Shown here: one piece after another, positions 59,101-64,000 of the stretch
How the letters are laid out: the number at the start of each line of letters is the position of its first letter
Numbering within the stretch: the first letter of the stretch is position 1
Assembly: GCA_017163975.1 (NCBI GenBank)
Contig: JAFFSR010000240.1
Location: 2,976,001 to 3,040,000 of the forward strand
Source of the DNA: Anastatus disparis
Taxonomy: Eukaryota > Arthropoda > Insecta > Hymenoptera > Eupelmidae
Direction of reading: 5' to 3'
DNA: 64,000 nt
Program-made: the position numbers and the translations under genes
The notes under the pieces: generated by a model
The model's database searches: none
The model's input: the letters and a program-made list of their open reading frames with translations, nothing else
Told to the model about the DNA's origin: nothing

Positions 59101-61122
59101 ATATCGATTGCATACAGCAACCAGACAATACGATGGAATTACAGATGCTGCTTATAAATCAATTGTTAAAACGGTCCGATTGCATCAAGCAGCCTTAGAG
59201 TTAAGTTAAAAAAATATATACGACTTGATATTTGATAAATACACGTAAAAGAATATTTTAAAACATATCATTAATCATATTTTTATGACTATACGGGGAG
59301 AGTGCCTGTTTTGCTCAATTTTTAAGAGATGCATAACCATCAAAAAGGCCAAAACTTATTTAGATAAAAGTACATCAGTTACCATAATTTATTATTTTTA
59401 AAATCTCATTCTTGTCCCAAAATTATAGAGTAGTAAAAACAGTGGCTGAATTTTCTTTTTAAAACATTAATAAATTAATAAAAGCTAAAATAAGGTCAAA
59501 TTTTCATTTCTCTGTAATTTTAGAAAAAATAATATTTCAATATACTATAACTACTATTTCGAAAGGATTTGAGCTCAATTTTTTTTTTTTAAAGTTAAGT
59601 TTCTAGCTAATAATACTGAAGAATATAAGAATTTGAAAATCTAATAACTGTTCTAGTAACATTCTTTGATTGCATCTAACTACGAAAATATTGTGCGTTA
59701 GAGTCTAAAACTTTGGCTTTCTTTATGTTTTTGCAGCCTGAATTATTCCCCGAAATTTGAATATAATCGGTTACCCGAACCTCAGATACTTTCCTGATAA
59801 ATTAAGTATTAAATATAAATGTATTATGCTTTTTGCAAAAAAGAAGAAATCAATATATATAAATATTTCTCAATATATTCAAATTAATTAATAAATATTA
59901 ATGAAAATTAAAACAATCATGAAATTTTTTCTTCAAATATTCAGAATTCATTTCACTAATTGGCTATGCCATAAATTTATTTGAAGTTTTTGTGAAGATT
60001 TCAATTATATATGTAAAACTCTTATGAAGGCTATATAAGCACATCGATTATTACAAATAATTTATTAAAAATTTTATAGTCTTCTATCAATCAAAAAAAT
60101 TTAATATTAATAAGCATGAAAATATTATCTATGAAATTTCGACGGTTAACAATAAAAGGAGCTATTTCTGCAACATGAACATAGTTCTTAGAATGGGAGC
60201 TATATTGACCATAATTATCCTAGCATCACTTAAAAGAAATATTTAAAATTAATAACTTATTTTCTATAACAGCATCTTTGATATCATAATGTCGAGAAAC
60301 ACCTTCTTTCATCCACAACTGTGGATATACAAGTTTGTAAAATAACCAAAAAATTTGAAAATTGTTATGAAAGATATACTAAATTATTATCTTCGTAGAT
60401 TAAAATAGGTCAACTTATTTCTATGTAAAATAAAATTAACTTTTTTTTGCTTATTCTAAATGTTGAAAGAAATAATTATTGAAATAATTAAAACAATTAA
60501 CACAGATTTGTCGACCTCATTGAGTCTTCGTATTCTATTTCCAGTCTTATTCTAATTGGTTGTTTCGTAATAGCACTTAGTCTTGGTGCAGTTATTGTAA
60601 GTAAATAGAAAATAAAAATAATAAAAAATATTTGATTATGGCAATAAAATATTACAGATCATGGAATATATGGGTAAAACATTTGAAGTTATAAGATTTA
60701 CTATGATGGAGATAGGTATTTTGGTACTCATGTTTTATTTAACTTACCCAAGCCAACAAATTTTGGACCACAGTTCTGCAATCTTCGTGCATAGGTAAAT
60801 ATGTGTTCAATAATTAAGAGAATACAAATTTAAATTATAATATTAAATTTAATTTTTAACTATTAGTTATATGAATCAATGGTACTTTATATCGCAAAAA
60901 GCAAAAACTTTGCTACATATTATGATGATGCGATGTTTGAAATCTTCTGTTTTGACAGCAGGAAAATTATATGTATTAAATTATGAAAATTATGGAAATG
61001 TAATTATTTAGACTGAAAAAAATTATACATTTTTTAAAATTTAATTTATAGCTAATATTTTTTTCTAGATAATAAAAACTACATTGTCATACGTCACAGT
61101 TATTGCATCTTTCAAAAACTAA
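56133..61122 (+). CDS. Odorant receptor (7tm_6 family), intact, about 392 aa
   Basis: Nine exons: 56133-56294, 56604-56726, 56846-56963, 57763-58024, 59101-59199, 60506-60596, 60658-60794, 60867-60999 and 61069-61122. The phases agree and sum to 393 codons with the stop. Introns are GT-AG; the exon 5 donor is a weak GTTAAG. Exon 2 could instead start at 56538 (same frame, 22 residues more); I prefer 56604 because it gives the usual spacing to the next helix. Family marks: LLIFTGLWPYRS at the N-terminus, GENIVGCLYSIVVILKYYVS, FDPFQYYYQLYTAYC, FVDLIESSYSISSLIL, YPSQQILDHSSAIF and LTAGKLYVLNYENYGN, then a final helix (TTLSYVTVIASF). It should be a seven-helix ligand-gated channel subunit that pairs with Orco in sensory neurons. 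Ligand unknown. Length is normal. Confidence 0.92.
57109..57657. mobile_element. 549-bp inverted-repeat element in receptor intron 3
   Basis: TGGGAAAAGGTTCGGTTGTG and the inverse CACAACCGAACCGTTTCCCA, flanked by TA on both sides (57107-57108 and 57658-57659). A second GGGTGCCCACAACCTAACC lies inside near 57434. There is no transposase; it is a TA-targeting MITE. Confidence 0.85.
59294..59796. mobile_element. Palindromic MITE family P copy in receptor intron 5
   Basis: CGGGGAGAGTGCCTG is the left end and CAGATACTTTCCTG the right, with ATA on both sides (59291-59293 and 59797-59799). The inner blocks match the family (TATTTCGAAAGGATTTGAGC on the right arm), but the left arm is shortened. Total 503 bp. 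Confidence 0.75.
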
Positions 61123-61449
61123 AACAGTCGAGAAATCAAATTGAAAATCTCTTACTTAAGCAATGAAAATGAAACATATTTTAAATAAAAACTTTATATA
61201 AAATTACTTAAATAATCTGTATTTTAATATAATTAATTTTTATTTTTGCTACTTGATGTTCTTACGGTTACATATAGGCCAATTTCTTATATATTAATAG
61301 TGTAATAAATAAATTAGAAGTAAAAAATTATATACAACACAATTAAATATAGCTGTTGCTGTTGTATTGTTATTTTATCAAATTAACGATTTTATTTCAA
61401 TGTAGTAATATATAGGATGTTCAAAAAGTATGGGATCCCCTATCTGTTT
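61123..61449. other. Receptor 3' flank; no gene
   Basis: AT-rich. AATAAA-like signals occur (e.g. AAATAAAAAC near 61183), so the receptor transcript may end here. Confidence 0.4.
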
Positions 61450-61727
61450 AAGGAAGGGTTGATCAGACAAAAAAATTAGTTCTTTAAAAGTTATAGGACT
61501 TTGTGTGGGTGATCCGACGGCGACCTCCACATTAACCTTGACCTTCAAGGTCATTTGAAAATAAACTACAGAATTAAAAATTTTTTGCTCTTTCTATTCC
61601 CAATGTCAAAAGTAGGGATTCCCATTTGAAATTCTGGAATTAATTTTCAATAATCGTGAAGGTCAAGATCAATGTGAAGGTCACGGTTGGTTCAACTATG
61701 CTAAACCTTATAACGTTTGTACTGATC
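61450..61727. repeat. Inverted-repeat element, about 280 bp
   Basis: GATCAGACAAAAAAATTAGT near 61461 pairs with the inverse ending TGTACTGATC near 61727. The best-matched arms are ACCTTGACCTTCAAGGTCAT (about 61532) and GTGAAGGTCAAGATCAATGT (about 61655). Confidence 0.55.
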
Positions 61728-62371
61728 TTTTTTTTCTTTGATGAACTCTTGCTGAAATAGAGGTAAGTACCATATTTTATGAACACTTCGTAAAAAAAGT
61801 ATAATAAATTTAATTATGTTACTCGTCGGTCGTAAAAAAAACATGCTTAAATAATGAAAATGTGGATTTCTTATATTATTAACAAATGTATGTGCTGAAA
61901 ATTGTATTTTTTGAAGCAATACGTAATGATGAACACACAGTAGCCATATTTTAAATGAAATAAAGATTTTCAAAATTGCAAAAGATCATATACACTGCTG
62001 GTCACGAATTTTGGTCTATTTGGGAAAATATTTACTTCCTTGAAAAATTGATTTGCTTAAATATTCATATTCTTTTATCAAAATGAGAAATTTTTTTTCT
62101 TTAAAGTTTTTTTTGTATCTGTAGCAGAAACTGAAATATTCATAATTATATAAAAAGGTTTGTTTTTTAGAAAAAATGACATAATTCCTGAAAAAATCAT
62201 CCTAAAAACTTGCATGATCCCTCATTTTGAAGAGAAATATTCCAGATATAAATTTGAATTAATTTCATGGCACTGGCATGGCTTTCATAGATTTGGTCAC
62301 AAATTTTATGTGGGCAAAAAGATTTGAAATTTTTTTACATTTTTAATCCCCTGTAAAACATTCAATTCTAA
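61728..62371. other. No gene seen
   Basis: AT-rich. The minus-strand 90-codon frame (61701-61973) overlaps the inverted repeat and has no family features. Confidence 0.45.
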
Positions 62372-63033
62372 CTAGGAGAGTATCACAACTCCGGATCACG
62401 GATTTTTCTCAGACTTTGGGATAAGTTTTCAAATGTCAAAATATGAAAGAAAACAGAATTTCAGACACCAACGCTCAATATTTCCCTAGTTATAGGCAAT
62501 TAAAGAAAATCACTAAAAAAGTTACTAGATTGTTAAACGCATATAGCTCCTTAGTATTGATAGCTAGAAGCTTAACTTTTTTTAAATGAAAGCTAAGCTC
62601 AAATCCTTTCGAAATAGCACTTACAGCATCTCAAAATATTATTTTTTCCTAAAGTTAGAGTATAATAAACCTTGGACCTGAGTTTTCTTTTTAAAACATC
62701 AATTAATAAAAAAAGCCGAAATTGGGTCCAATGTTTATTACGCTATAAATTTGGGAAAAAATAATATTTCGAGATGCTGTAGGTGCTATTTCAAAAGGAT
62801 TTGAGCTTAACATTCATTTAAAGAAAGTTTTAAACTTCTAGCTATCGATGGTAAATAACTATACACGTTTAAAAATCTAGTAACTTTTATAGTAATTTTC
62901 TTTAATTGCCTATAACTAGGAAAATATTGAGCGTTGGTGTCTAAAATTCTGTTTTCTTTCATATTTTGACATTTGAAAACTTATCCCAAAGTCTGAGAAA
63001 AATCCGTGATCCGGAGTTGTGATACTCTCCTAG
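62372..63033. mobile_element. Palindromic MITE family P copy (662 bp)
   Basis: CTAGGAGAGTATCACAACTC and the inverse GTTGTGATACTCTCCTAG, flanked by TAA (62369-62371 and 63034-63036). The arms are about 320 bp with the family's TCCGGATCACGGATTTT and GACACCAACGCTCAATATTT blocks. No coding region. Confidence 0.88.
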
Positions 63034-63414
63034 TAAGTTTTTTTATACCATATCTAGCTTATTTTAAAGATTTTTGTATCAATTTTAATTTTTAACAAGA
63101 TTTTTTAAGCTACCTATGGTTACCCTAAAGATATTGAAATTTTAGTCTTTCGTGATATTTTCCCAAGTGGACTGAAATTCGTAACTATTTTGTTTATATA
63201 TAAATATACATATAAAAGGAAACTAGTCAATGAATGACAGGATATACAATTTCTCGATGATATGCAATTGGGATCCAGTAAAAATAAAGGACCATATAAT
63301 GCAATTTGTGTAATCAAAAAGGGTATAAAATAAGAAATAAGGATAGAAAAAGAAACAGCGTTCTTATTCTTTACAAATCTGAGATCAGATTCGACAAAGT
63401 AAAAAAAGAGAAGA

Positions 63415-63700
63415 TGTAGAAAATGTTTAAAAAATATGAAATCAACCTCAGTGTGGTAGAGAACATTATCTATAACCAAACAAAGAGAAGATTAAAAAAT
63501 GGGACAGAGATAACAAAAGAATTGATAGAAAAGTAAGGCAAGGATGCCTTGTAAGTCTATTCAACATATGTTTTATGGATTTAGGAAAAGAGTTAAATGC
63601 AAGGAGAGCTAGTGATGAATTAAAGATACGGTAGATAATTCATGCAATAATGAAGGTGATTTGAAGAAAATGATCAAAAGATTTTGAAAAATACATCACA
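63415..63700 (+). mobile_element. Non-LTR reverse-transcriptase relic
   Basis: One frame reads a degraded segment ending KNGTEITKE; the next reads RKVRQGCLVSLFNICFMDLG, which matches the RT motif normally written VRQGCPLSP.LFN. A frameshift lies between them, and later stops end the match. It is unrelated to the LINE at 36-38 kb, whose motif is GVPQGS-type. Confidence 0.7.
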
Positions 63701-64000
63701 AGAAGAGGTTTGGAAATAATCACGAAGAATTTTAAAATTTCTGATATACAGAAAAGGAGAAGAAAGAAGGAAAACAAGAAAGTTTAAAAAAAAGAAAATA
63801 TAATTGAAATTGTAAAAAAATGTTTTATGATATATAATAGAAGAAAATACCAAATACATCATGAGCAAAACTAGGGTGCTGTAAGTAACTTATCATATTA
63901 AACTTTATATTTTATATATATTTTATATTATTTTGAAAATAAAAGTTTCAATAAAGAGAATCATAGATATTGGAAAATTAAATTAATTTTAAATAAAATT
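63701..64000. other. No gene seen
   Basis: A/T- and purine-rich window end, with no supported feature. Confidence 0.4.

Overview
This is about 64 kb of very AT-rich, intron-containing animal DNA. It looks like an insect, most likely a hymenopteran and plausibly a parasitoid wasp. Three things point that way: a tandem array of fatty acyl-CoA reductase (FAR) genes, an odorant receptor of the large hymenopteran tandem type, and a single-exon ankyrin-repeat gene. The abundance of short inverted-repeat elements, tRNA-derived SINEs and non-LTR fragments fits an insect genome. The species assignment is inference.

Layout. 1-5.6 kb: a plus-strand decayed FAR copy (exon 1 not in the window). 7-10.7 kb: a nearly complete pogo/Tigger-type transposon with an intact catalytic core. 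13.3-15.2 kb: a minus-strand ankyrin-repeat gene of 641 residues. 16.9-18 kb: an odorant receptor pseudogene. 18.8-20.2 kb: possible exons of an unidentified gene or relic. 21-24.2 kb: nested inverted-repeat elements. 24.3-47.3 kb: three FAR loci in head-to-tail order on the minus strand. The outer two are intact five-exon genes that splice to 525 residues each; the middle one is a pseudogene, with a LINE fragment inside its first intron. 47.6-55.5 kb: mostly repeats. 56.1-61.1 kb: an intact nine-exon odorant receptor on the plus strand. 61.1-64 kb: repeats and a LINE relic.

The two intact FARs should make fatty alcohols from fatty acyl-CoA (wax, cuticular lipid or pheromone precursors). The odorant receptor would act in antennal neurons. 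Nothing in the sequence shows that they work together; they are neighbours in a region of recurrent duplication and decay. FAR exon sizes are almost exactly conserved between copies (276, 520, 190, 246, 346 bp), and a short block upstream of the start codon is shared by three loci.

The repeats are well resolved. A family of near-perfect palindromes of about 660 bp has 3-bp target duplications (five copies). Three foldback elements sit at TTAA sites, one of them inserted inside the LINE reverse transcriptase. Several elements have TA duplications, and two tRNA-derived SINEs have exact 13-19 bp target duplications. I found no CRISPR array, no rRNA, no convincing functional tRNA and no clear viral gene. 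I did not find a demonstrably new biological system; the best candidates for follow-up are the palindrome family and the FAR cluster.
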